From JBICHN01 sp043101845 (GTDB taxonomy: Bacteria > Planctomycetota > Phycisphaerae > Phycisphaerales > UBA5793): 64,000 nucleotides of DNA. This document shows positions 16,886 to 24,928 of this stretch, one piece after another; the stretch's first letter is position 1, and the number at the start of each line of letters is the position of its first letter. The stretch lies in NCBI GenBank assembly GCA_043101845.1, contig JBICHN010000002.1, forward strand, positions 372,001 through 436,000. Reading direction: 5' to 3'. The notes under the pieces are model-generated. The model was not told where the DNA came from, searched no databases, and was given only the letters and a program-made list of their open reading frames with translations. Made by a program: the position numbers and the translations under genes.

Positions 16886-18874
16886 ATGAGCGCGATACCT
16901 TCCAATCTCGCCCGTGTGCCGAACGCTCTCGCGTCGCAGATCTTCCTCGGCACGCTGAACCGGACGAACTCGCGGGTTCTGCAGACGCAGATCCAGCTTT
17001 CGACCGGTCGCCTCATCAATCGCCCGAGCGATGATCCGGCGGGGTCTTCGCTCGTGACGGTGCTGCAAGATGTGATCGAGCGGCGAGAGCAGCGGATGCG
17101 CAATCTCGACCATGGCCAGTCGCTCATTGACACCGCCGACTCCGCCCTCGCGGAGGTCACCGAGATCACGCTCGAGGCGAAAGGGATCGCCTCGTCCATG
17201 ATCGGCCCGACGGTCGATCCCGAGACGCGGCGAAACCAGGCGATCGTCCTCGACACGATGATCGATCAGATCGTCGCGATGGGGAATCGCGAACTCAACG
17301 GGGTGCACCTGTTCGGCGGCGAGCGCACCGGCGCGCAGCCGTTTGAGCAACTCAACGGCGGGTATCGATACGCCGGCGGTCGCGATGGTATGAGGCTCGA
17401 TCTTGGATCGCTCCGCCATCTCGAGGTGACGCTCGGGGGCGAAGCCGCCTTCGGCGCCCTCTCGACACGCGTCGAAGGCGATCGTGATCTCGACCCGGTC
17501 ATCACCGGTGATGAACGGCTCGACTCTCTCTACGGCGCCCGTGGACTCGGGGTCACGCCGGGGCTGATCGAACTCACGGTCGCCGGGGTCGGATCGTTTA
17601 CGGTCGATCTGTCCGACGCGGACAATGTGCAGGATGTCATCGACATTCTCGACGATGAGATCGCGCAGTTCGAGACGAACAACAGTGTGACCGTGCTCGA
17701 CGCGGGACGGGTGTCGATCAACTCCGGTCAGAATGGGATCGCGTTCGATGTCGCGGCGGGCGTCTCGCTGACCGTCTCCGACATCGATGGCGGCGTGACC
17801 GCGGCTGATCTCGGTCTGACCACCGGAGTGTTCGATGATTCGAACGGCGACGCCGACGATCTCGATCCGCGGCTGACGATGCAGACGAACCTCACGGACA
17901 TGAGCGGCCTCTCCGCGATCTCGGATTTCGTGATACAGAACGGGGAGCAGATTCGCGTCATTGAGGCGAGCACGGCGACCACGCTGAGCGAACTCGCGGA
18001 TCTCATCAGCCAGGCCGACATCGGCGCACGACTCGAGATCGACGATGACGGTCGCCGAATCAATATCGTTAACGAGCTTTCCGGCGCCGACATGTCGATT
18101 TACGAGACGAGCGGCGGGACCACCGCCGACGACTTCGGGATCCGCACTTTCACGGGCTCGACGAGACTGAGCGATTTCAATTTCGGCCGGGGCGTGACGA
18201 TTCTCTCAGGGAATGTCGATCCGCAGACCGGTCTTCCCGATCCGGCGCTCGATGTCGACTTCCGTGTGACGCTGAGTGACGGCACACAGTTCGATGTCGA
18301 CCTCGCCGGCGCCGAAACAGTCGCCGATGTCGTCTCGATCGTGCAGGCTGCGGCGCCGCCGACATTCTCGATCACGATCGGCGACACCGGAGAAGGGTTC
18401 GTGCTCACGGATTCGAGTGGAGGGTCGGGCGACTTTTCGATCGAAGCACGGAACAGCTCATTCGCCGCGTCGCATCTTGGTCTCGCGGTCGAGGCGCAAG
18501 GCGCAACTATTACCGGCGAAGATCGTTCGAAAGTGCGCGTCGAGGGCCTTCTGACGCATTTGATATCACTTCGCGACGCTCTTGAAGGAAATGACGAGCG
18601 TGGCATCACCTTTGCTGGGGAGAAGATTGAAGCGGATCTGGACCGACTCGCGCAGGCCCGGGCGATCCTGGGCCAGCGAGCGAATCGGATCTCGTCCGCC
18701 ATTCGGCGCGAAGAAGACGCGCAGGTGTTGGATATGAGTCTGCAGAGTCAAACACGGGATCTGGACTTCGCGGAGGCGTCCGTCCGGTTCAGTAATCTGC
18801 AGACACAGTTACAGGCGGCGATGCTTGTGGGATCACAATCGAATCGCCTGAGTCTGATCAATTTCTTGAGGTGA
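16886..18874 (+). CDS. flgL: Hook-filament junction protein FlgL (HAP3), greatly enlarged
   Basis: 662 residues against 300-400 in most FlgL proteins. The N-terminal flagellin-like helix is clear (TNSRVLQTQIQLSTGRLINR, PSDDPAGSSLV), as is the C-terminal helix (LDFAEASVRFSNLQTQLQA). Between them lies about 350 residues of hypervariable domain. It contains several flagellin IN-like units, for example VSLTVSDIDGGVTAADLGLT near residues 293-312, repeated as SIEARNSSFAASHLGL near 520, and DGTQFDVDLAGAETVADVVS near 465. The units resemble those of FlgK, FliD and the flagellins here. The extra mass would be surface exposed between hook and filament. Confidence 0.92.
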   Translation: MSAIPSNLARVPNALASQIFLGTLNRTNSRVLQTQIQLSTGRLINRPSDDPAGSSLVTVLQDVIERREQRMRNLDHGQSLIDTADSALAEVTEITLEAKGIASSMIGPTVDPETRRNQAIVLDTMIDQIVAMGNRELNGVHLFGGERTGAQPFEQLNGGYRYAGGRDGMRLDLGSLRHLEVTLGGEAAFGALSTRVEGDRDLDPVITGDERLDSLYGARGLGVTPGLIELTVAGVGSFTVDLSDADNVQDVIDILDDEIAQFETNNSVTVLDAGRVSINSGQNGIAFDVAAGVSLTVSDIDGGVTAADLGLTTGVFDDSNGDADDLDPRLTMQTNLTDMSGLSAISDFVIQNGEQIRVIEASTATTLSELADLISQADIGARLEIDDDGRRINIVNELSGADMSIYETSGGTTADDFGIRTFTGSTRLSDFNFGRGVTILSGNVDPQTGLPDPALDVDFRVTLSDGTQFDVDLAGAETVADVVSIVQAAAPPTFSITIGDTGEGFVLTDSSGGSGDFSIEARNSSFAASHLGLAVEAQGATITGEDRSKVRVEGLLTHLISLRDALEGNDERGITFAGEKIEADLDRLAQARAILGQRANRISSAIRREEDAQVLDMSLQSQTRDLDFAEASVRFSNLQTQLQAAMLVGSQSNRLSLINFLR

Positions 18875-18926
18875 GATCGGCTCACCTTGAGACGATGGCG
18901 CGGAGGCTCGGCCGCTCCACGCCATC
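18869..18926 (+). terminator. Hairpins after flgL
   Basis: Two stem-loops lie between flgL and fliW. AGGTGAG/CTCACCT with loop ATCGG (18869-18887) includes the flgL stop codon. A longer one pairs GATGGCG-C-GGAG with CTCC-A-CGCCATC (18894-18926). There is no T run, so they may act as attenuators or mRNA-processing or stability elements rather than as intrinsic terminators. Confidence 0.4.
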
Positions 18927-18961
18927 GACCAGGAAGTACCGGCGCAGGATGTTCGCCGGGT

Positions 18962-18974
18962 AACCAGGATGGTT
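18962..18974 (+). promoter_or_regulatory. Candidate CsrA-binding hairpin upstream of fliW
   Basis: AACC-AGGAT-GGTT folds into a four- or five-pair stem with the GGA core in the loop, 22 bases before the fliW ATG. The loop AGGAT matches the GGA-centred consensus of CsrA/RsmA sites. Other GGA motifs lie just upstream (near 18930 and 18946). Confidence 0.4.
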
Positions 18975-18996
18975 TGGCCGACTGTGGAGCGTTCAC

Positions 18997-19443
18997 ATGA
19001 TTGTGAGCACCAGCCGATTTGGTGAAGTCGAAGTCGAGGACGACCGCGTCATTACCTTTCCCGCGGGGCTGCTCGGATTCAGCTCCATGACCCGGTTCGT
19101 GCTGCTGCAGCCGAACCCCGAGGGCGTGTTCTACTGGTTGCAGTCGGTGGACACGCCGGAGCTCGCCTTCGTCGTGACGGACCCGAGCCTCTTTGTAACA
19201 GGCTACGAAGTGCCGATGCGGCGAGAGCAACTCGACGGGCTCGGTGTGGAGTCGCTCGATGATGCGCAGGTCCTGGTCATCGTGAATCGATACGGCCAGC
19301 ACCTGACGGGCAATCTGCAGGGGCCGCTCGTGATCAATGTCACGACGCGGGTCGGAGAGCAGATCGTCCTCGCCGATCAGCGATGGACCACGCGCCACAA
19401 GCTGATCGAGATCGGTCGATCGGCTCAGGCCGCCTCCGCCTGA
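18997..19443 (+). CDS. fliW: Flagellar assembly factor FliW
   Basis: 148 residues, the family length. Characteristic FliW segments: TSRFGEVEVEDDRVITFPAG then LLGFSSMTRFVLLQ; FYWLQSVDTPELAFVV; TNLQGPL-type motif here as NLQGPLVINVTTRVGEQIVL. FliW binds flagellin and CsrA in a partner switch: free FliW sequesters CsrA so that flagellin is translated only when secretion proceeds. It lies directly upstream of csrA and the flagellin genes, the typical arrangement outside Gammaproteobacteria. GGAG lies about eight bases before the ATG. Confidence 0.95.
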   Translation: MIVSTSRFGEVEVEDDRVITFPAGLLGFSSMTRFVLLQPNPEGVFYWLQSVDTPELAFVVTDPSLFVTGYEVPMRREQLDGLGVESLDDAQVLVIVNRYGQHLTGNLQGPLVINVTTRVGEQIVLADQRWTTRHKLIEIGRSAQAASA

Positions 19444-19478
19444 CGACGGCTCGCGCCGCCGGTCAGGAGGAATTGAGA

Positions 19479-19553
19479 GTGAGGCGTTCAAGCCGGCCGC
19501 CGGCCTGGACGCGGCGAATGACAGCCGACCCCCGGCGCATGGATGCGCCATGA
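19479..19553 (+). CDS. Possible leader peptide upstream of csrA
   Basis: A 24-codon frame begins at GTG 19479 with a perfect AGGAGG eight bases upstream (19465-19470). It ends in TGA at 19551-19553, which overlaps an ATG at 19550 that is in frame with csrA. The peptide is basic and unremarkable. A hairpin GGCGCA-TGGA-TGCGCC (19534-19549) with GGA in the loop covers its end. Could be a translated leader that couples ribosome arrival to csrA; no homologue known. Confidence 0.35.
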   Translation: MRRSSRPPAWTRRMTADPRRMDAP

Positions 19554-19567
19554 ATGGGAGCGACGGA

Positions 19568-19876
19568 ATGCTGGTCCTCTCGCGTCAACGCGATGAAACG
19601 ATCATGATCGGCGACGAGATCGAGATCACCGTCGTGGATATACGAGGCGACAAGGTCAGGTTGGGCATCAATGCCCCCACCCGGATCGCCGTCCACCGGA
19701 AAGAGGTATACGAGGCCATTCGACGGGAGAACGAACAGGCCTCGCGCATCAGTGAATCGGACCTGAACGGAATCAGTCTGAACTCGACCGCGGGCGCATC
19801 GAAGGGCCGCTCGCGGGCAAAGAACTCCCAGCCGCCCGGCGCCAAGCTCGATTCGATCAAGTGCAAGTCCGCATGA
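19568..19876 (+). CDS. csrA: Carbon storage/flagellin translational regulator CsrA
   Basis: 102 residues. The core MLVLSRQRDETIMIGDEIEI, VVDIRGDKVRLGINAP and VHRKEVYEAIRRENEQAS is textbook CsrA, including the RNA-contacting LSR and the GINAP Arg/Ile region. About 40 extra C-terminal residues (basic, ending near KLDSIKCKSA) are not present in the 61-residue E. coli protein. The ATG at 19568 fits GGGAG seven bases upstream and the universal MLVLSR start; an ATG at 19550 coupled to a leader frame is the alternative. CsrA binds GGA hairpins in mRNA and blocks ribosome access. It sits between fliW and the flagellin genes it is expected to repress. Confidence 0.95.
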   Translation: MLVLSRQRDETIMIGDEIEITVVDIRGDKVRLGINAPTRIAVHRKEVYEAIRRENEQASRISESDLNGISLNSTAGASKGRSRAKNSQPPGAKLDSIKCKSA

Positions 19877-19989
19877 GTACCCAGTCACGCACCACGACCG
19901 AGCCCACCGGGACGCGCTCCCGAACCGATTCGAAGCGGCGACGACTCCTTCTCGCTTCGACCGGCTCCGGAACGCAGGACGCGTAGCCG

Positions 19990-20005
19990 CAATCAAGGAG
20001 GATTG
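19990..20005 (+). promoter_or_regulatory. CsrA-type hairpin enclosing the ribosome site of flagellin 1
   Basis: CAATC-AAGGAG-GATTG forms a five-pair stem whose loop AAGGAG is the Shine-Dalgarno sequence, three bases before the ATG at 20008. A loop-exposed A(N)GGA over the ribosome site is the structure CsrA recognises in flagellin leaders. Confidence 0.6.
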
Positions 20006-20007
20006 GC

Positions 20008-21477
20008 ATGGCTCGTATCAACACGAACATCTCGTCCATGATCGCCCAGCAGAACCTGGCGAGAACGAACAGCGAACTCGAGATTCGTCTCGAGCGCCTC
20101 TCGACCGGCCTGCGCATCAATCGCGGGGCGGACGATCCGGCGGGGCTCATCACCTCGGAGCGGCTGCGCAGCGAGATCGGAGGGATCTCGAAGGCGATCA
20201 GCAATTCGGAGCGGGCGAGTTCGGTCATCTCGACGACCGAAGGCGCCCTGTCCGAAGTCGCCGATCTGCTCGCGTCGATCAAGGGCCTCATCATTGAGGC
20301 GGCGAACTCGGGCGGCCTGTCGCCCGAGGAGATCGAAGCGAACCAGCTTCAGATCGACTCCGCGATCGAGAGCATCACCCGCATCAGCAACACGACGACC
20401 TTCGCGGGTCTTCAACTGCTTAACGGATCACTCGACTACCTGACTTCCGGCGTGACCTCGTCGGACATCAGCATGTCGAAGGTGCTCGGGGCGAACTTCG
20501 GCTCGGAAGACAACATTCCGGTGACCGTTCAGGTGCTCGGATCGGCCCAGGTGGCGCAGATCACCCTCCAGGCGGATTACGCGGGTACCGCGAACGACGG
20601 CACCCTGCTCAGCTCGATCACGCTCGAGTTCTCCGGCAACGAGGGTGTCCAGACACTCCAGTTCGTCTCCGGCCAGTCCGTCTCGGCTGTCGTCGCGGCC
20701 GTCAACCGGCTCAAGGACTCGACCGGCGTTTCCGCGAGTCTCGTCGACACGAGCGACCTCAGCTCCGGTGTGGTCTTCTCGAGCATCGAGTACGGGTCCG
20801 ACGCCTTCGTCGGCATCCGCCGGATCGGCGACTCTGGTCAGTTCTTCGATTCGCAGGTGAGCGATAGCCGTGCGAGCGGCCAGGATGTCGTCGGCATCGT
20901 CAATGGGGTGCTCGCGACGGGCGACGGGCTCAATCTCGCGGTCCGGACCTCCACACTCGATCTCGACCTCATGCTTACGAGCACTTTCGCTCAGCAGACG
21001 ACGAGCACGAGCACCTTCCATATCACGGGCGGCGGGGCGAAGTTCCAGCTCGGGCCGGAGGTCCGCTCGAACCAGCAGGTCAGTTTCGGGGTGCAATCCA
21101 TTGCCGCGAGCCGCCTCGGCGGCGCCTTCATCGAGGGCGAGGTGCACTACCTTGAGTCGATCAAGGGCGGTGGCGACAACGACCTCGACAGCGACAACCT
21201 CGTCAACGCGAGCAAGGTCATCGACGCCGCGATCGACGAGATCGCGGTCATGCGGGGCCAACTCGGCGCCATTGAGCGGAACACGCTCCAGACGAACATC
21301 CGCTCGCTCCAGGTGGCTCTCGAGAACATCACGGCGAGCAATTCGAAGATTCGGGACGCCGACTTCGCTCTCGAAACCTCCGAATTGACGCGGTCGCAGA
21401 TTCTTGTCCAGTCCGGGACATCCGTGCTTGGCATCGCTAACTCGAATGCTCAGAATGTCTTGCAGCTTCTCGGGTAG
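20008..21477 (+). CDS. fliC: Flagellin (first of two)
   Basis: 489 residues. The N-terminal D0/D1 helix has MARINTNISSMIAQQNLART and LERLSTGLRINRGADDPAGL, and the C-terminal helix has NITASNSKIRDADFALETSE ending in NSNAQNVLQLLG. A flagellin IN-type unit is in the central part. The protein polymerises into the filament after export. Its ribosome site lies in a hairpin (see neighbouring feature). A strong stem-loop terminator follows at 21539. No sigma-28 promoter was seen directly upstream, so it may be read from fliW/csrA. Confidence 0.97.
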   Translation: MARINTNISSMIAQQNLARTNSELEIRLERLSTGLRINRGADDPAGLITSERLRSEIGGISKAISNSERASSVISTTEGALSEVADLLASIKGLIIEAANSGGLSPEEIEANQLQIDSAIESITRISNTTTFAGLQLLNGSLDYLTSGVTSSDISMSKVLGANFGSEDNIPVTVQVLGSAQVAQITLQADYAGTANDGTLLSSITLEFSGNEGVQTLQFVSGQSVSAVVAAVNRLKDSTGVSASLVDTSDLSSGVVFSSIEYGSDAFVGIRRIGDSGQFFDSQVSDSRASGQDVVGIVNGVLATGDGLNLAVRTSTLDLDLMLTSTFAQQTTSTSTFHITGGGAKFQLGPEVRSNQQVSFGVQSIAASRLGGAFIEGEVHYLESIKGGGDNDLDSDNLVNASKVIDAAIDEIAVMRGQLGAIERNTLQTNIRSLQVALENITASNSKIRDADFALETSELTRSQILVQSGTSVLGIANSNAQNVLQLLG

Positions 21478-21538
21478 CGATCCTGATCCTCCCGCGGCCG
21501 CCAGCTGACCGGCCGCGACGAGCCATCCAAACCTCCCT

Positions 21539-21573
21539 GCGACCCCCCGAAATCGGGGGGTCGCGGTCGTTTT
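21539..21573 (+). terminator. Intrinsic terminator after flagellin 1
   Basis: GCGACCCCCCGA and TCGGGGGGTCGC form a perfect 12-base inverted repeat (21539-21550, 21553-21564) followed by GGTCGTTTT. It separates the two flagellin genes. Confidence 0.8.
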
Positions 21574-21661
21574 GGCCCTTATCGGACTCGATTCGGACCT
21601 GCGAGGTCGAGTTCTCGGACCGTCCGTTTGATAAACCGTGCGGGGGATCGAAAGAGCGACT

Positions 21662-21688
21662 TAACAGCGGCTGGGGTTCGACCGATAC
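21662..21688 (+). promoter_or_regulatory. Sigma-28 (FliA)-type promoter of flagellin 2
   Basis: TAACAGCG-N11-ACCGATAC matches the FliA consensus TAAAGTTT-N11-GCCGATAA at the key TAA and CCGATA positions. The predicted start near 21695 gives a leader of about 200 bases before the ATG at 21897. The remainder of 21574-21896 shows no gene. Confidence 0.65.
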
Positions 21689-21878
21689 CCACGACGCGTG
21701 GCTCACGGTCGAGCCCCGCTCCCCGGCTTTGGCCGCAGTGGACTGGCAGTTCGGGGATCCAGGATGGGTCCCAACGGGTCTTGGGACTGAAGGTCGCAGG
21801 TCGCATGGAGGCGGCAACCAAACAACCGCGTCACGGACAGACGCCAGCAACCAGAGCCCGGGTGATATGGGCTGAACC

Positions 21879-21895
21879 GGAATCACGGAGGATCC
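21879..21895 (+). promoter_or_regulatory. CsrA-type hairpin enclosing the ribosome site of flagellin 2
   Basis: GGAATC-ACGGAG-GATCC pairs with one bulged A and puts ACGGAG, the Shine-Dalgarno sequence and an ideal CsrA core (ACGGA), in the loop. It has the same design as the site before flagellin 1 although the stems differ in sequence. Confidence 0.6.
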
Positions 21896-21896
21896 A

Positions 21897-23375
21897 ATGA
21901 GTCGTATCAACACCAATGTGCAGTCTTTGATTGGCCAGCGAACGCTGGGCCTTCAGAACATGAGTCTGGCCAAGAGCATCGAGCGGTTGAGCACCGGTCT
22001 CCGGATCAACCGCGGCTCCGATGACCCGGCCGGGCTCATCGCTTCGGAGAACCTGCGTTCCGAGAAGAAGGCGATCACCGCCGCGATCGGGAACGCCGAG
22101 CGCGCTGATCAGATCATGAATGTCGCGGAAGGCGGCCTTCAGGAAGTCAGCAACCTGCTCGTCGAATTGCAGGGTCTCGTCGCCGCGTCGGCGAACGACG
22201 CCGGTCTGAGCCAGGAGGAGAAGGAAGCGAACCAGCTTCAGATCGACTCCATCCTGCAGACGATCGACCGAATCGCGAACTCGACCGAGTTCCAGGGCGT
22301 CAAGCTCCTGAACGGCAACTTCGACTTCACGACTTCGGGCGTCAACAGCACGCTGCTTTCCGATGTCACGGTCAACTCGGCGAAGCTGCCGACGAGCTCC
22401 GGCTCCTACATCTCGGTCAGCGTCGATGTGTTGACCTCGGCCCAGACCGCCGGCCTCTACCTCTCGACGGGCACGAACTTCGATACGAGCGGCCAGAGCT
22501 TCACGATCGAAGTCGCCGGCAACCTCGGCACGCAGCAGTTCACCTTCGCGTCGGGCACGAGCCAGGCCGACATGATCACGGCGATCAACCAGTTCAAGGA
22601 TGTGACTGGCGTCTCCGCCGCTCAGAACGGCACGAGCGCCGCTCTCATTGAAATGCGCTCCACTGAGTTCGGCGCCAAGCAGTTCGTGAGCGTCAAGAAG
22701 CTCGACGGGTCGGATGACCTGACGAACATCATCTATGACGCCCTGGGTGGTACAGGGTCAAATGATGACAAAGACACAGGGCGAGACGCCACGCTCCTGA
22801 TCAACGGCACTCAGGCCACTACGGACGGCCTGAAGGCGCGGGTGAGCTCGGACGGTTTCGATGTCAGCGTGACGATCGACGGTACCAGCGCGGTCAACAC
22901 GACGAACGGCAACACCTCGTTCGATATCACCGGCGGCGGCGCGACTTTCAACCTCTCGCCGAATGTGAACCTCGCCGGCAAGGCCAGCATCGGTATCGAG
23001 CAGGTCACCACGGGTAACCTTGGCGACTCGGTCGACGGGTTCCTCTCTGCTCTCAAGTCGGGCGGCACCGCGAATGTGTCGACCGCCGACGGCGACATCG
23101 ACAAGGCCCAGCGCATTGTCGACTCCGCCATCAAGCAGGTGTCTTCGCTTCGAGGCCGTATCGGCGCGTTCCAGTCGAACGTAGTCGGCGCCACGATCCG
23201 GTCGCTCGGTGTGACCTTCGAGAACACCGCGGCGGCGGAAAGCCAGATCCGTGACACGGACTTCGCCGCGGAAACGGCGGACCTCACCCGGTCGCAGATC
23301 CTCGTGCAGTCCGCGACTTCGGTGCTCGCGATCTCGAACTCCCAGCCGCAGAATGTGCTCTCGCTGCTCGGGTAA
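21897..23375 (+). CDS. fliC: Flagellin (second of two)
   Basis: 492 residues, a paralogue of the preceding flagellin. N-terminus MSRINTNVQSLIGQRTLGLQ with LSTGLRINRGSDDPAGLI; C-terminus ESQIRDTDFAAETADLTRSQ and NSQPQNVLSLLG. The central domain shares the LLNGNFDFTTSGVNSTLL and FDITGGGATFNL type segments with the first flagellin but diverges elsewhere. It has its own sigma-28-like promoter and a strong terminator, so it is likely the major late filament protein. Confidence 0.97.
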   Translation: MSRINTNVQSLIGQRTLGLQNMSLAKSIERLSTGLRINRGSDDPAGLIASENLRSEKKAITAAIGNAERADQIMNVAEGGLQEVSNLLVELQGLVAASANDAGLSQEEKEANQLQIDSILQTIDRIANSTEFQGVKLLNGNFDFTTSGVNSTLLSDVTVNSAKLPTSSGSYISVSVDVLTSAQTAGLYLSTGTNFDTSGQSFTIEVAGNLGTQQFTFASGTSQADMITAINQFKDVTGVSAAQNGTSAALIEMRSTEFGAKQFVSVKKLDGSDDLTNIIYDALGGTGSNDDKDTGRDATLLINGTQATTDGLKARVSSDGFDVSVTIDGTSAVNTTNGNTSFDITGGGATFNLSPNVNLAGKASIGIEQVTTGNLGDSVDGFLSALKSGGTANVSTADGDIDKAQRIVDSAIKQVSSLRGRIGAFQSNVVGATIRSLGVTFENTAAAESQIRDTDFAAETADLTRSQILVQSATSVLAISNSQPQNVLSLLG

Positions 23376-23408
23376 CTCGCGATCGAACGCTTCAACGCGT
23401 ACCAACGA

Positions 23409-23444
23409 ACGCGGCGGTCTTACGACCGCCGCGTTTCTTTTTTT
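23409..23444 (+). terminator. Intrinsic terminator after flagellin 2
   Basis: ACGCGGCGGTC-TTAC-GACCGCCGCGT (23409-23434), perfect 11 base pairs, followed by TTCTTTTTTT. Marks the end of the flagellar block. Confidence 0.9.
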
Positions 23445-23493
23445 GAATCTGATCGAGCCGCTCGTCCAAGCAGTGCGGCGGCAAGGCTCGAAC

Positions 23494-24207
23494 TCAGTTG
23501 TCGGGGCCCTCGCCACGGAAATGGCGGGTCATGTCGAGCATGAGGCGGGCGACCTGGCCCTTCTCGACGGCTGACATCTGGCTCTCGGCGGACGCTCGCT
23601 CGTAGAACTGGAAGAATCCGCCGACACCCTCGGCGTCCGGGTTGGACGACCGCTCCTGGGCTCGCTCGCGGTCGCGTGCCGCCTGCCGCTTGAATCGGTC
23701 GACCCGCTCTTCGTCGGTCAACTCACGCTCCTCGCCGACCATTCCTTCCATGAGCTTCTCCATCTCGACGGCGAACTGCTCGAGGTAGGCGCCGCGCTCA
23801 TGAAGCGGCATGCTCGAATACTCGACGGCCGACTCGGTCATGACATCGACTGCGAGCTGACGCATGTTGTCTTCCATCTGCTCGCGCATCTTCCGGTTCA
23901 TCGACGCGACGAAGGACGCGAGGACGACGGCGTCATCCTGGTCGAACTGCTGGAACCGCTGCGCGAACTGCTGGAGGTAATCCAGCCGCTCGTCCGTCGG
24001 GAGCCGGTTGAAATCGCGATCCATGAGGAAGACCGCGACATCGGGAATCTCGTCCGTCCAGATGTCGGGTTTGGGTGTCGGCCAGAAGGCGACGACGGCC
24101 GGAGCGACCACCGCCACGCCGGCCACCACGGCCGAGCCGACAAGCGTCCATCGGGTGCGCCGATCGCTCAGCCAGTTCCGACGCCATGTTTCGCGCGTTC
24201 GACCCAC
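23494..24207 (-). CDS. Single-pass membrane protein of unknown function
   Basis: 237 residues from GTG 24207, which lies four bases after the stop of the upstream prepilin-like gene and has a GGGGGA tract before it; a longer frame to 24294 would overlap that gene. A basic N-terminus is followed by one membrane helix (about residues 18-40: WTLVGSAVVAGVAVVAPAVV). The exposed part is helical and charged, with many Gln, Arg and Glu, and contains FNRLPTDERLDYLQQFAQRF repeated in spirit as MPLHERGAYLEQFAVEMEKL. No family recognised. The coupling suggests it works with the prepilin-like protein. Confidence 0.6.
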   Translation of the reverse strand: MGRTRETWRRNWLSDRRTRWTLVGSAVVAGVAVVAPAVVAFWPTPKPDIWTDEIPDVAVFLMDRDFNRLPTDERLDYLQQFAQRFQQFDQDDAVVLASFVASMNRKMREQMEDNMRQLAVDVMTESAVEYSSMPLHERGAYLEQFAVEMEKLMEGMVGEERELTDEERVDRFKRQAARDRERAQERSSNPDAEGVGGFFQFYERASAESQMSAVEKGQVARLMLDMTRHFRGEGPDN

Positions 24208-24211
24208 GATA

Positions 24212-24814
24212 TCAGCTTCCCCCGAGACGGTCGCGCCATTTGGGATCGGTCCAGTCGATGAGCGCATCGGCGGATCCATCCCAGTACGACGCATTCTTGC
24301 CGGACGGATTGATCTCGAGATGCCAGGCCTCGGCGTCGGCCATCACCGGCCAGCGGCCCGGCGTCCGCTCGTAGAACTTCGTGACCGTCCGGGCGACGCT
24401 CGTCTTCGAGTCACCACGAAAGATCTCGCGGGCGAACATGATCCAGCCCGGCCAGTAGTCGTAACTCGAGCCAAGCTCCTCGGAGACCCCCGTGTCGTCG
24501 CTCGGGCAGCTAAAGATCTCGGTGCTCGTGACATACTTCTCGAGCTCCACGAGCAGGTCGTCCTGTCCTTCGCCCTTGCTCGAGCCGAGCGGCAGGACAT
24601 AGGGCAGATCGTCCCGATTATCGGGCATGTAGATTGTCAGGGCCGTGGCGATCTGCTTGAGATTCGAGAGGCACTTGATGTTCTGTCCGCTCGCCCGCGC
24701 CCGAGCGAGGCCGGGCATGAGGAGGCCGACCAGAAGCCCGATGATCGAGATGACCACGAGCAGTTCGATCAGCGTGAACCCTCTCCGTCTTGTCTTCTCC
24801 GCACTTCTCATCAC
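24212..24814 (-). CDS. Prepilin-type protein with GspG-like N-terminus
   Basis: 200 residues. Leader MMRSAEKTRRRG is followed by FTLIELLVVISIIGLLVGLL, the canonical class III prepilin motif, with a continuing helix (MPGLARARASGQNIKCLSNL). Planctomycetes carry many such proteins with an N-terminal pseudopilin helix and a C-terminal beta domain. The conserved CLSNLKQIATALTIYMPDNR then a second Cys (IFSCPSDDTG) match that group. Probably a pseudopilin or a substrate using the pilus machinery. Located on the minus strand, coupled to the gene downstream. Confidence 0.8.
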   Translation of the reverse strand: MMRSAEKTRRRGFTLIELLVVISIIGLLVGLLMPGLARARASGQNIKCLSNLKQIATALTIYMPDNRDDLPYVLPLGSSKGEGQDDLLVELEKYVTSTEIFSCPSDDTGVSEELGSSYDYWPGWIMFAREIFRGDSKTSVARTVTKFYERTPGRWPVMADAEAWHLEINPSGKNASYWDGSADALIDWTDPKWRDRLGGS

Positions 24815-24928
24815 TCGGTTCTACACCGCCCGACGGCCGATGTTGCGGCGGGTCGCGGGACTTCATTCCGAGGATAGGGCCGGTTCCGGAGAGGCGATCG
24901 TTCGGATGGCCGTTGGACGACGGCGGTG

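Noticed and set aside
20577..23395. Frames on the minus strand opposite the flagellin genes
   Set aside because: They are shadows of two well-supported flagellin genes with clear starts and terminators.
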